A stretch of DNA of 64,000 bases from Xenopus tropicalis (GCF_000004195.4 NC_030683.2:6913345-6977344), one strand, 5' to 3'. Shown: positions 1-12,806, numbered from the stretch's first letter. Translations and numbers: made by a program. Notes: a model not told the origin generated them from the letters alone.

Positions 1-202
1 TATTAATATGTTTTGAATATTGTTTTTTAACTATTATTATTATTACTATTATGCCTTGAATATTGTTTTTATTCACTTATTTGTAGTATTATTATTAGTA
101 GTATTATTATTAAATTAATTTTATTCAATTATTTGTATTATTATGATTATACGTATGATTATGTTTTGAATAATATTTGTATTCAATTATTATTGTTTTA
201 AA

Positions 203-272
<70 letters not shown>

Positions 273-450
273 TATAGTATTATTTTATAATAATTATTAT
301 TTTTGAATATTAATTTTATTCAATTGTTATGATGAAAATTATTATTATTATTATTATGTTTTGAATATTTTTATTCTATTAGTAGTAGCAGTAGTAGTAG
401 TATTTTTTTGGGATATTATTTTTATTCAATTATTATTATTATTATTAACA
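1..450. repeat. ATT/TTTGAATATT low-complexity tract, gene A intron 14
   Basis: Mostly ATT trinucleotides broken by copies of a TGTTTTGAATATT motif. The same composite tract occurs in gene B intron 14 (32,090-32,575), so it predates the A/B duplication. Confidence 0.85.
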
Positions 451-1013
451 TGTATTTATAAAATACCCACATATTCTGCAGCGCTGTAGGGTACCTGCTG
501 CGGTCCGACCGTGGGGCTCCTCTGTGGCACCACCACCGTCTTTACGCCGGCGCACGCGCGCGACTTGACGCGAGCGCGCGTGCCTGACGCTCTACGCATG
601 CGCATTGCGTTTTTAAGGACGCCTGAGGCCTGGGATCACTGCGAAGTGATCTTTTCTCTGAGAAACACTAAGCTTTATCTTCTACTACTGATTTCTTGGA
701 TTTTGACCCGGCCCGATCTCGGAATTGAACCTCACTGCCTGCACCGACTCACCGCCTGTCTGACTACGCCCTCTGCCTACTGTTTCTGCTCTGATGCTCC
801 GGTTCAGCACTCCTGCCACTCCTCCACTAGTCCCAGTCCTGTCTCCTCAGTGGGAGGTGTAGGAGAGGTCCTTCCCCTATACGAACTCTTCCAACAAACT
901 CCCCATTGGGTCCTGATAAGCGCTGTGCAATAATCCAAAGCAATCAGTAAGCAATACAAGGGGTAACGTATACCGAGAGTTCAGTATAGTAGAGAATAAT
1001 GACAAATAGTGGG
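451..1013. mobile_element. GC-rich insertion in gene A intron 14, unidentified
   Basis: Gene B goes directly from the ATT tract to GAAACTGAATACAAAGG; gene A has about 560 bp more at this point. The core (about 480-650) is rich in CpG (ACGCGCGCGACTTGACG), followed by a C-rich stretch to about 930 and AT-rich sequence to 1013. The composition suggests an LTR or the 5' end of a retroelement, but no terminal repeats or target duplication could be shown. A 140-codon open frame inside has no recognisable content. Confidence 0.45.
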
Positions 1014-1271
1014 GGAGAGACTGAATACAAAGGGAAGGAATCAAATATAATAAATATATAGTAAATAACCTACTAAATAACCTTTACAGTCAGAGACCAT
1101 TTTTATATTTCTAGTTAGAGGAAGTCACAATAGAAAAAAAAATTAAGGACAAAGAAAATAAAAGTCCATTTGTAATATTGCTTATAGGACTTTACTTTAT
1201 AAGATACTAAACAGTTCTGTTTTGTTAGAATTGTCTTTAATCGAATATTAATATTTCTTATTCTAACTCAC

Positions 1272-4200
1272 CTTATTCCTAAAACACCTTTGTAGCTTGA
1301 TCGTTGCTGAATCTGCCGCCATCTCCCCCCCAGGGAGTAAAATGTAGGTAAGAACTCGAAGAGTCGGAGAGACGTCGGCGCTGAGATGGAGCTTGATGGA
1401 GACCTCACCCCTCAGGGCTGGAGAATGGGAAGAGAGAGAAGAGACAGCTTCAGTAACTGTTGGACTCAGAGGCAAGTGCGGCCCATCAGCTCTATATGAT
1501 AAAAAACCCTCTCACCTTTCCTGCCATTAGTTACTGGGATTTCAAAAGAGCCAGAATCCTTTATTGCACCTTTAGAAACTGCCTGAAAAATAGATTTTAT
1601 AAATGTTCTTCTGAGCATCTCAGAAATGACTGTAGTGGGAATAAAGGGCCAATGTGACACATACAGACACCGTATGGACCATTAATAGGAAGAGATTACA
1701 GCAAACCTTTCATCATTAATAAAAAGAAAGAAAGAAAGAAAAAACCCCCATTCCAGACTTTAATGTATCCAGTTAATAAAAAAAATTCCCTCTTCCCAGA
1801 TAGAACTTCTTCAGTCAACTCTTATATGTCCTGAAAACCAGGCAACTCCAGACTGCTGCATAAAACAGGGATCCCCAACCTTTTTTCCTTGTGAGCCACA
1901 TTCAGGTGGAATAAGTGTTGGGGAGCAACTCAAGCATGAAAAACGTTTTTTAGGGATGTAAAATAAGGGCTGTGATAAAATATATATATATAAATAAATT
2001 AATTGGTTGTTTAGATTTTGTGCAGGAATATATGAATAAAGTTTGCTCCATCTGTATCCCATGCACCTTATTTAATCCTCAGTTTTTGAAAATAATGCGT
2101 TAGTGGCAATACCATAGCCGTGCTCATTACCAGGTAGTGTAACTCCATGTGCTTTGCCCCCTCTCCCAGCTCAGTGCCCTTGATAAGATATTCCACCCGG
2201 ACCTCTTGTTGCCCCTGACATGGCAGCTCCCCCTTCTGGGCGTGGAGCTTTAGGAAACTGTTGCTGCGGGAATAGAAGCGTTTGAGTGTAAGATGTGCTG
2301 AACTGTCTGTAGGAGTCTTGGCCTGTGGAGGGAACAAAATAAAACACAACTAGACAAACATAAGGGTTTCCTTGGATAATCATTCTTGCTTTCTAGTTGC
2401 GCTACTTGTTAGGGGCACTGGCACAAGCAGCAAGAGGGAGATCTGGGCATATTGTCTAGGCTGAAACTTCATTTTCTCCCCATGTTTTTTAAAGCTTCCT
2501 CCCCACTCCAAAACCACCAGGGTACAGGGTATTGATTGGTTGTCACACAAAATAAAATGTATTTTTTTGCAAGTTCCTTCCTTGTCATGAACAAACCGAC
2601 ATTACCGTTGCACTGCGCCGTACATACCTGCAGGTACATCTCTGCCTTCCACTTTGCTGTGTTCTCCAGCTTGAAGGGAGCGAGTCCTTTCTGATCTGTC
2701 TCCAAGTTCTGGTTCACCTTTCTGTCTCTGCTGGTGAGATACACTGGCTGGTTTGGGATGGGGACGTCATCTACATCTACCACCCTCACCTGTAGGGCGG
2801 CAAGGTGTAAAGTTAAGTCTTCTATATAGAACTTACCCACAAAATGTTGCTTCTCAGAGCCCATATAACAGACCTTCTAACATGTGAGGATAAATATTGG
2901 GGCGTTCTATGTGATTCCCCCAATCCACACCAGGCACACCCAATAAACCCTGATACGTCACATTCTGCCTGAAACTCTGCCCATTTAGCTGCATCAGGAA
3001 GTGATTTATGCCGAATATAAAAACGAGAGTCTTACTGTCCCGCTGTAGGGAATCCCAGGCTTATAAGCATCGTCAGCATCCAGGAAGGTCACACTGATGA
3101 GTTGGGTTGAGATTTTGGACTCACCAGATGCAGAAAACTCAATTCCTGTGAGAGAGAGAGTTAAACTCTCCAGGTTAAACTTGCTTTGTGTTAGTTCTTC
3201 AGAGCATTCGGGGCAAGATATTTAATCTGATTGTCTCTCCCAGTTTAACCTGTGTAAAATAGATCCTACTTCTCTCTTATTGGCCCTGCTAAGTGTCACA
3301 CGTTTAACATTTGACAAAATTTGCATTTTGAGAATTTTCCTGCGAAGTGAAATGGGACAGATTCGCTCATCACTGGTAAAAATACCAAATAAAATCAAGA
3401 TAGATGTTTAATTAAGAATTTGTAAAATGAAACTTGTTCTGCTTGGGAGTTCCATGGGCCCAGTGTGGCTCTCACCTGTCCCGTCTTCTGTAACTGAGCC
3501 CGTCCCCTCCACTCTCTTCTGATAAAACCACAACTGAGATAGACTGAGGTTAGAAGGCTTCACATCCAACATGGAGCAGCCGGACTGATTCAGCTGAGGG
3601 AGAGAAACTGGATTAAGGACAAGTTGTATTTCCCTGTAAGCCATATACAGGCTGGTCTGCTAAAACTGCCAACAATGTGACCTTTTTAAGTTTTTCCCAC
3701 AGGGACCATAAATAATTTTCTTTTCTTTTAAGAGTAATATTCAGTATTTTCAACCCCAGTAGGTTTGTGTCTGTGTATTTAAGGGGGAGTAAAGTATATT
3801 GGGGTGATGGTTTCAATGGTGCAGGAAGGGCAAGAAGTAGTGATGGGTGAAATGTTATACCAGGCATTGATTTGCAGTGAATTTCTATGTTTCGCCATTG
3901 GCGGATTGTTTTGCAAAACGGATGAAAAAATTCACTGCGCCTCCAAAAATTGTAACCCGCATCAAAAGATTTGTCTTGACAATTTTTTTCGCTGTGCGTC
4001 ATTTTCGCCATTTCATGAATATTTTGAAAGATTCATGAAATTTCTGCCAAAGCGAAACGGGCAGTTTCATTCATCACTAGCCAGAGGGTCAGTGCGGCCA
4101 ATGTCATGGCAAAGATCAGATCCCAAATACTTCAGGGTACTGAGTTAAATAACAGGAGCACTGCCCTTGGCAGGAACATTAGGCCCCTAACTTGATAAAA

Positions 4201-7200
4201 AAAACTACATTACTTATGAGCAACCTTCCGCCAGCTATTAGTAAACTACAGTTAGGGGTCACATACCCCACATGCAACATGACTAGGCCATAACATGGGA
4301 ACCCCTCTGGGTGTGCCAATAATTATTACAAGTGCTTGTTATTTTCAAACTCCCATGAAGACAACGCTAGGGTCCATCAAACTGGCTTCACTTTCTGCCC
4401 TAACACCAGAACTTACTGGTCATAAGTGTCTCCAACATCCCCTGACCCCCTGACTAGAACATATTCTTTCCATATAACACATCCGCTGCATGTTTCCTCA
4501 CCTTCCCACTGAAATCAGCACATGGATCTTCTATCTGACCACTCCATGAGTAAATCTTGAAATATCCGGAAAACCTCTGGCACACATTGACCTTATAGGT
4601 TCCCTGCACTGGTTTCCCATAAGTGTACCTGCAGGAAGAAACACAAATCCCTTTCACAATAAAGTCCAACTATCCTTTTAAAAGAATGCATAAATATCTC
4701 AATATCCAGGAAACAGACTCCTTGTGAATTTTGCATCCAAATATTACTCATACCTTGGCACTGCCCCTAACTTAGTAGAAGTCGTTAACTTTAAATATGG
4801 CAAGAGCTTGAATTGGGTGGGGCTACTTGTGGCGCTGCCCATAAATATTCCAGTTATTAAATCAGGTCTGGTTTCATTTAAAATTGGACTTTCTCTAGTA
4901 GAGGTTAGTAGGGGATGCTGGGAATGTCCTATAGGCTAATTCAGATGGAAATTAGGATACATGGTGTTCCAGGTACCAGTGGAAATAGAGTGAGTGACTG
5001 TGAAGACAATAGTTCTCATTCTTCTTTGCATTATATCCATGGCTTTCTGTCCCCAGCCACACTTAGGCGGACACTTTATTACTGTATATACAGTATATTG
5101 TTAGTAAGCTTGAATACAGTTTAGGGCGGTTTCTGCAAAGGAAGCAAACTATGTTGAATTTCCCAGCTGTGAGTGTATTGGGCAATCCAAGAATTTCCCC
5201 AGATCTCACCTGGCACAGATCTTAACAGGGAATTGGTCAACGTTAAATGTAATAACTCTGGGGAGTTGGAGTGTGACCTCAAATCTGGGCAGAACTGTGG
5301 AAATAAATGGTATAACTGTGAGAATAAAGTAAAATTGTATGTGAGATAAGGTTGGGCTGGTCCTTACCGTATTCTTCCACACTGAAGCCATGGACAGTGT
5401 CCTTTACACGAATGGAATATTCTCCTAATGAGGGCTCGGAAGAGAGGGGCAGTGAGAGCTCAGCGATTCCTTGCTGGAGACTCACGTTCAGCCACTGGCC
5501 AATACGGTTCTTCCCTGGGTCCTTGAGGGAACAGCAAATCATCATTAATCTCTAGTATTTAGGTTGGTGCAGCATCAATTGTGGGGGTTCTTGTACATGA
5601 ACTGTAGCTATCATCCATAAAATACATGCCCCAAAATGCAGGCAGGAAAAGCTGATCCGTTTCCATTCATCTTACAAGTGCGCTCATACATGGAATGGAC
5701 TACAGCAAGGAAATGCAATAATATGAATCTTCACACCCAAATTCCCTCCTTGTGTGCTCATAGGCTGATAATGTGTCTGTCCTTGTAAGAATCTGGATCT
5801 GCAGCCCTATGTGCCACTAGCCCAGTATGTATTGTATTGTGCATACCTGTAATGTGATGGCTGGCAACTGCAAGAAAGAGAAAAAAAAGAGCATATTACA
5901 ATTATTCTTCAATAACTAAAATTTCCAGCATTTTTGTGACCTGCACTGCCTGCCCCTCCCACTATTACCTGCACTGCCTGCCCCTCCCACTATTACCTGC
6001 ACTGTCTGCAACTCCCACTATTACCTGCACTGCCTGCCCCTCCCACTATTACCTGCACTGCCTGCCCCTCCCACTATTACCTGCACTGCCTGCCCCTCCC
6101 ACTATTACCTGCACTGTCTGCAACTCCCACTATTACCTGCACTGCCTGCCCCTCCCACTATTACCTGCACTGCCTGCCGCTCCCACTATTACCTGCACTG
6201 CCTGCCACTCCCACTATTACCTGTACTGCCTGCCACTCCCACTATTACCTACACTGCCTGCCACTCCCACTATTACCTGCACTGCCTGCCCCTCCCACTA
6301 TTACCTGCACTGCCTGCCCTTCCCACTATTACCTGTACTGCCTGCCACTCCCACTATTACCTGCACTGCCTGCCCTTCCCACTATTACCTGTACTGCCTG
6401 TCCCTCCCACTATTACCTGCACTGCCTGCCACTCCCACTATTACCTGTACTGCCTGCCCCTCCCACTATTACCTGTACTGCCTGCCACACTGTCGCTCCC
6501 TATTCCTCACACTGTCTGTGAGTGCAGTTGTTACCGGATCTTTAGGTCACTATTAATCCTGTTCTTACCTGACTTTTTCCTGGTTGGAGGTTTTCTTTAA
6601 GGGAAACCACTCGGAATCTCACTGCAAAGAAAATGTCAAAATAAATCACCGGCCGCATTTCAGTTTCCTCCTAAAGATGAATTTCCATCCAAGCTTCACA
6701 TTTGTTGAATTGAACTTGGTTCCATCAAACGACAACAAAATGGCCGCATTGCCGCTGGCTCACTTGTGCTTTGTGCAGTGGTTGCAGTTACAACAGACAA
6801 AGATGGAGTTAGAAAATGTGTGTTTTATCATTTCCAACTACCTATTAACCTGTTGTATTCATGATAGTTACCATTTAGCTCACTCTGCTCACAAAATGCA
6901 GATCATAGCGAGTATGAAGTTATATAGAGATCCGCCATATTGCACCGTGCCAATAGATGGGTAAGATATTGGGCCAACTCTGAGCCCAGAAGCCTTTTCA
7001 GAGATAATATTTTGTGACATTTAGAATGAAAGTGACCTGTTGTGACTCTTGGCTAGAGTGTCCATGGATTTCATATCCAGTAAGAAGGCTGTTATGTCCT
7101 GTTGGAATCTTATGAAGCAAAGGAATTGTAGTGAAGCCAAATTTACCGGTAACCGTGCCTGGATACATGAAGTGGGCACCATATTGAGTGTGTGATTGGT

Positions 7201-10200
7201 GGACAAGGGTGAGAGAGATTCAGATAAATACAAAGACAATATTTAGTTACTCATGGCTATGTATCCCAGTAAGCCCAACAATAGCCTGTAGGAAGCTCCC
7301 CCCATGGTAGGTTACCTGTCTGGCCTGGTTTGTATACAGCTTTGTCCGTCTGAACAAAAAGACTGGTTCTTGCTCTCTTCACCAGAACTTTACTGCTGTT
7401 GCTTATTGTCTCCCCTCCACTCTCAATGGAAACCTGCATGGTGGCCACTTCTTCATTCCCATCAGAGGGAGGCGGCACCTGAATTAGACAAATGGAATTA
7501 CATTGCTGTTATTATTAAACTTTCTATACTAAATCCCATCTCTCATTTATGAAGAAACTGCAAAGGGAAATTTGCACAATTTGAAGGCATTTGGCAAAAA
7601 TTATGCAACAAAGGAGACAGACTGGACCCTGCACCACATATTTATGGAGGGGATTATCTATGTCGGCCACAGACACAATTATAGGTTTGGCCTATGGAAA
7701 CACCTTCTCTAAATTCAAGATTTTACCCTCAACATTAATGGTCATGAAAAGACACTGAATTCTGGGAAATAAATGAAGGATCCTAGGAAAAAAATAATCC
7801 CCATCCCTTAATGGAGCTGTACTCTCCTCCAGCTTCTTTTAACAGTTTATTCTATAAATTTATGGATTAGACTTTGCACATGAAACAATCAGTTCCTCAT
7901 CTAATATTTTTGCCTTTCTGGTTGCTGCTTTGATATGCTTGTAGTATTTATGTCTGTCTCTTCATTCCTATTAACTTTTTGACATCTAAGTGACTACATT
8001 TAGAATTATCATGTTTTAAAATCATTTAAAATGAGAGCCATTTTTGTTCTGAGTTATTAACTGACAGGGCCACCATCAGGTCAGGAGACGAGGGACTGTC
8101 GGGTCCAGAGAAATCTTGCTCCAAAGTGAGAACCAGGTGTGAAGTGAAAGTAATGTAGGTTGTATAAATTATGTATAGGTATAGGATTAGTTATCCAAAA
8201 AACTCAAAATTAATGGAAGGCCATCCTCCAGAGACTATTTTAATCAAGCAATTTTTTAAAATCGATTCTCTTTTTCTCTGTAATAATAAAACAGTACCTG
8301 TACTTGATCCCAACTAAGATATAATTACCCCTTATTGGGGCAGAACAGCCCTATTGGGTTTATTTAATGGTTAAATGATTCCCTTCTCTCTGTAATAATA
8401 AAACAGTACCTGTACTTGATCCCAACTAAGATATAATTACCCCTTATTGGGGCAGAACAGCCCTATTGGGTTTATTTAATGGTTAAATGATTCCCTTCTC
8501 TCTGTAATAATAAAACAGTACCTGTACTTGATCCCAACTAAGATATAATTACCCCTTATTGGGGGCAGAACAGTCCTATTGGGTTTATTTCATGGTTAAA
8601 TGATTCCCTTTTCTCTGTAATAATAAAACAGTACCTGTACTTGATCCCAACTAAGATATAATTACCCCTTATTGGGGCAGAACAGCCCTATTGGGTTTAT
8701 TTCATGGTTAAATGATTCCCTTTTCTCTGTAATAATAAAACAGTACCTGTACTTGATCCCAACTAAGATATAATTACCCCTTATTGGGGGCAGAACAGCC
8801 CTATTGGGTTTATTTAATGGTTAAATGATTCCCTTTTCTCTGTAATAATAAAACAGTACCTGTACTTGATCCCAACTAAGATATAATTACCCCTTATTGG
8901 GGCAGAACAGCCCTATTGGGTTTATTTAATGGTTAAATGATTCCCTTTTCTCTGTAATAATAAAACAGTACCTGTACTTGATCCCAACTAAGATATAATT
9001 ACCCCTTATTGGGGCAGAACAGCCCTATTGGGTTTATTTCATGGTTAAATGATTCCCTTTTCTCTGTAATAATAAAACAGTACCTGTACTTGATCCCAAC
9101 TAAGATATAATTACCCCTTATTGGGGCAGAACAGCCCTATTGGGTTTATTTAATGGTTAAATGATTCCCTTTTCTCTGTAATAATAAAACAGTACCTGTA
9201 CTTGATCCCAACTAAGATATAATTACCCCTTATTGGGGCAGAACAGCCCTATTGGGTTTATTTCATGGTTAAATGATTCCCTTTTCTCTGTAATAATAAA
9301 ACAGTACCTGTACTTGATCCCAACTAAGATATAATTACCCCTTATTGGGGGCAGAACAGCCCTATTGGGTTTATTTAATGGTTAAATGATTCCCTTTTCT
9401 CTGTAATAATAAAACAGTACCTGTACTTGATCCCAACTAAGATATAATTACCCCTTATTGGGGGCAGAGCAGTCCTATTGGGTTTAGTAAATGTTTCTTT
9501 AGTAGACAAGATATAAAGATCCAAATTACAAAATAGACCCCATATCTGTATAAAGTTAAAACTTAATAAACCAAAATATTAAGACCAGGGGCACTAATCT
9601 AGTTTTAAAATACACACAGTGCCTGGAAAGCCTGTAGTGAGGGTTCATAACTGATTCACTAAATGCCTCTTCCAAAGAACACACTTCAAAAATATTTACC
9701 CCTGAGTGCCCCCTGATCCTCACCCACGTAGTAAGAGATGGACAAACAGACATTTGCACAACTTCTGGCTCTTTATCAAGTGAAAAATATACCAAAATCT
9801 TCTGTACAAAGCAAATGTTCAGGATGAGCAAAAGACTGATTGCAAGATGCCTATAATGGGCCGACGCTGTAGCGCTGTTACAGGGAACCCCCAATGATGG
9901 CTTTAATCCTAAATCACAGATCATTTAGCCCCGACAGGCAGGACACACAGATGCAGCCGGCAAGTTTTCACATTCTGTCTCACCATGTCCAGACACCCTT
10001 TTTTGAGTGTTAAATCCTGCCTCTAGATATCCTCCCCTGTGTTAACTGGAAAAGACTGCTTTGCTTTGCAGTATATGGGCTGCCATTCCATGCAGGGTAC
10101 CTCAAATGTAACGCAGCTGAAGTAGGATTTCTGCTCTGATGTCTTCTCCAACACCGTTGTGTTACGTTTGCCCATCTCCAGGGTGATCTGTATCCTGCTG

Positions 10201-11583
10201 CCTCCATCTGCCCCCTCCAGGTGCACACAGGCTTGTTCCAAATGGGGGGAGACCATCTCTGAGGGGAAGATGACTGCATATTGCCTGTGGGAGGGTCAGA
10301 AGTTATAGGGATTCTGTCAGGATTTTATGGGGCACTTTGTATTTCTAAATGACTCTGTTACACAGCAAATAATTCCCTCTGCCATTTAACCTTTTATTCT
10401 TGTACCAACAAATGTATTTGTAGCTGTAATATTGGTGTGTAGGCGCCATCTCAGTGCCTTGTGCCTGAGTCTGAGCTTTCAGCCAGCGCTACACATTAGA
10501 ACTGCTTTCAGCTAACCTATTGTTTCTCCTACTCCCATGTAACTGGAGGAGTCCCAAGCCGGACTTGGATTTCTTACTATTGAGTGCTATGCTGATACCT
10601 ACTCGGAGCTGCTATCTTGCTCCCTTCCCATTGTTCTGCTGATCGGCTGCTGGGGGTGAGGGGGGGGATATCACTCCAACTTGCAGCGCAGCAGTAAAGT
10701 GTGCCTGAGTCTGAGCTTTCAGCCAGCGCTACACATTAGAACTGCTTTCAGCTAACCTATTGTTTCTCCTACTCCCATGTAACTGGAGGAGTCCCAAGCC
10801 GGACTTGGATTTCTTACTATTGAGTGCTATTCTGATACCTACTGGGAGCTGCTATCTTGCTCCCTTCCCATTGTTCTGCTGATCGGCTGCTGGGGGTGAG
10901 GGGGGGGGATATCACTCCAACTTGCAGCGCAGCAGTAAAGTGTGCCTGAGTCTGAGCTTTCAGCCAGCGCTACACATTAGAACTGCTTTCAGCTAACCTA
11001 TTGTTTCTCCTACTCCCATGTACCTGGAGGAGTCCCAAGCCGGACTTGGATTTCTTACTATTGAGTGCTATGCTGATACCTACTGGGAGCTGCTATCTTG
11101 CTCCCTTCCCATTGTTCTGCTGATCGGCTGCTGGGGGTGAGGGGGGGGATATTACTCCAACTGCAGTGCAGCAGTAAAGTGAGACTGAATTTATCAGCGC
11201 ACAGCTCACATGACTGTGGCACCCTGGGAAATGAAGAATATGGCCAACCCCCATGGGAAAAACAGATTACAATGCAGGATTCTGCCGGAGAAGCTCTATT
11301 AACTGATGGGTTTCCCATGAGCCCCTTCTCCCTCAGGTACAGTGCACACAAAGCATCATTACATATACATACAGTACCCAGATACAGACTAACAGTGCAG
11401 AAAGGTGCAATACATTGTATATCACATTGGGAACCAAAGAGCCATTTACAACACAAGACATGCAGTTTTGTTCCATACACTACAGACTCATAGCCAACTC
11501 CATAGAGATACTCACAGCTTTGCCCCCAGTGCCCCAGAGAGCTGCAGCAGGAGGAGCCCCACATGGAGGGCCCTTAGCAGCAT
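1272..11583 (-). CDS. a2m: Gene A: alpha-2-macroglobulin, exons 1-14 (3' part outside window)
   Basis: Paralogue of gene B lying downstream in the array. Exons: 1, 11516-11583; 2, 10101-10284; 3, 7316-7478; 4, 6569-6621; 5, 5847-5867; 6, 5368-5521; 7, 5210-5294; 8, 4502-4628; 9, 3476-3593; 10, 3036-3145; 11, 2628-2789; 12, 2083-2322; 13, 1516-1582; 14, 1272-1417. They sum to 1,698 nt, 566 codons, all open. Exons 8 and 9 are 12 and 3 nt longer than in gene B, so the frame is kept. The exon 12 donor is CTGAGG at 2077-2082 instead of GTGAGG, so normal splicing to exon 13 is not possible as written. Bait, thioester and receptor domains must lie left of position 1. It could be a working gene using another donor, or an early pseudogene. 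Confidence 0.85.
1866..1976 (+). mobile_element. Truncated hAT-type element, gene A intron 12
   Basis: Begins CAGGGATCCCCAACC like the complete copy at 33535 in gene B intron 12, after the same GCATAAAA. The right half and several hundred bases of intron that gene B retains are missing here. Confidence 0.65.
3838..4079. mobile_element. MITE with TAGTGATG/CATCACTA ends, gene A intron 8
   Basis: About 240 bp bounded by TAGTGATG and CATCACTA with further inverted similarity inside (GGGTGAAATG...; ...CGAAACGGGCAG). An orthologous copy is in gene B intron 8. Single ends of the same element (GGGACAGATTCGCTCATCAC) lie near 3,355-3,376, 35,590 and 26,435-26,455. Family name not assigned. Confidence 0.7.
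5936..6490. repeat. 28-bp minisatellite, gene A intron 4
   Basis: About 20 head-to-tail copies of ACCTGCACTGCCTGCCCCTC plus CCACTATT, with variants (CAACTC, CCACTC, CTGTACTG). It keeps long frames open on the plus strand that are not genes. Intron 4 is otherwise unremarkable. Confidence 0.95.
8170..9552 (+). repeat. Interspersed element with 11 copies of a 112-bp unit, gene A intron 2
   Basis: Units of 112-113 bp (CAGTACCTGTACTTGATCCC to CTCTGTAATAATAAAA) repeat about 11 times from 8,292 to 9,485. Flanks (ATAGGTATAGGATTAGTTATCC at left; AGACAAGATATAAAGATCC at right) match a very common Xenopus interspersed repeat that normally has one unit, so an inserted element was internally amplified. 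Unit differences are few, mainly GGGG/GGGGG and TTAATGG/TTCATGG. Confidence 0.9.
10440..11180. repeat. 240-bp tandem repeat element, gene A intron 1
   Basis: Three copies of a 240-241 bp unit starting GTGCCTGAGTCTGAGC (10,461; 10,701; 10,942) with over 95% similarity by eye. It is preceded by GTTACACAGCAAATAATTCC-type sequence and followed by TGGCACCCTGGGAAATGAAG, the same flanks as in intron 17 of gene B, so the tandem is part of a dispersed element. Confidence 0.9.
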
Positions 11584-11645
11584 TGTGTCTGTAGCTCCGT
11601 GCTGTCTGTCCTTCTGGGCCCCCAAACGGCACCGTTCTACTTAAA
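11584..11645 (-). promoter_or_regulatory. Gene A core promoter and 5' UTR
   Basis: Reading the minus strand, a TATA-like TTTAAGTA lies at 11638-11645, about 55 nt before the ATG at 11583. This predicts transcription starting near 11,610 and a 5' UTR of roughly 30 nt. The segment is identical at gene B. Start site is inferred, not seen. Confidence 0.5.
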
Positions 11646-12189
11646 CACCCAGCCCACCCACGTTCCAACACAACTCACTGTCACACACAGGGTGAGCAAT
11701 GACTGCAGAATGGGAAGCGAGTGTTGGACTGGCCGGGTCAAGGTAATGAGTGGGGCCATGGGGGGGGGGGAGCAGCCAAAATAAACAGAGCTGTGTTATT
11801 GCCCTCCTTGTGTACTAAAGGTATCTGTGCAGCACAATAAGCTGGTACTAACTAGGGAGAATAGGCACAAGATAAGGACGTTACACAATAATCAGTTCAT
11901 ATAATCTGTAGATAAAGTGAGGGAATAGGGAATAGTGCCTTCCTCCATCTGCAAAGCCTCCCCTCCCTCTAGGGAAAGTAAATAGGAAATCATTTTCCCA
12001 CCAGGCATTTCCCAGCGGCGGATTTCTTTGCAAAACTGCGGCGAGAATTCCCTGCAAAAAATTGCCAAAATAAAAAGTCGACAAGACAAAACAGTCGCCA
12101 CAAAAAACATCCATTGACTTTAATGCGATTGGAGTAAGAAAATAAAAGTAGCAAGTAAAAATGATCCAAAAATAACATCTTTTATTACA
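11646..12189. other. Upstream flank of gene A
   Basis: Single-copy-looking DNA with a run of G at 11,760-11,770. It contains no ORF that I believe. It matches 44,309-44,827 closely apart from a short deletion there near 44,720. Confidence 0.6.
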
Positions 12190-12806
12190 TATGAGGGAAT
12201 GTAAAGTACAGGTACTGTTTTATTATTACAGAGAAAAGGGAATCATTTAACCATTAAATAAACCCAATAGGGCTGTTCTGCCCCCAATAAGGGGTAATTA
12301 TATCTTAGTTGGGATCAAGTACAGGTACTGTTTTATTATTACAGAGAAAAGGGAATCATTTAACCATTAAATAAACCCAATAGGGCTGTTCTGCCCCAAT
12401 AAGGGGTAATTATATCTTAGTTGGGATCAAGTACAGGTACTGTTTTATTATTACAGAGAAAAGGGAATCATTTAACCATTAAATAAACCCAATAGGGCTG
12501 TTCTGCCCCCAATAAGGGGTAATTATATCTTAGTTGGGATCAAGTACAGGTACTGTTTTATTATTACAGAGAAAAGGGAATCATTTAACCATGAAATAAA
12601 CCCAATAGGGCTGTTCTGCCCCAATAAGGGGTAATTATATCTTAGTTGGGATCAAGTACAGGTACTGTTTTATTATTACAGAGAAAAGGGAATCATTTAA
12701 CCATTAAATAAACCCAATAGGGCTGTTCTGCCCCCAATAAGGGGTAATTATATCTTAGTTGGGATCAAGTACAGGTACTGTTTTATTATTACAGAGAAAA
12801 GGGGCT
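12190..12806 (-). repeat. 112-bp satellite array, inverted, upstream of gene A
   Basis: Five full and one partial unit of the intron 2 satellite in the opposite orientation, about 0.6 kb upstream of gene A's ATG. Together with the intron 2 array it forms an inverted repeat around the promoter, exon 1 and exon 2. Confidence 0.9.

Noticed and set aside
511..933. 140-codon frame in the GC-rich insertion
   Set aside because: No recognisable protein content, no splice or promoter support; composition explains the open frame.
5936..6556. 206-codon plus-strand frame rich in Leu, Pro, His and Tyr
   Set aside because: It is the 28-bp minisatellite read through; it has no homologous domain and lies in intron 4 of gene A.
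8292..9485. Regular direct repeats resembling a CRISPR array
   Set aside because: Units abut with no unique spacers, in vertebrate intronic DNA; a plain satellite.
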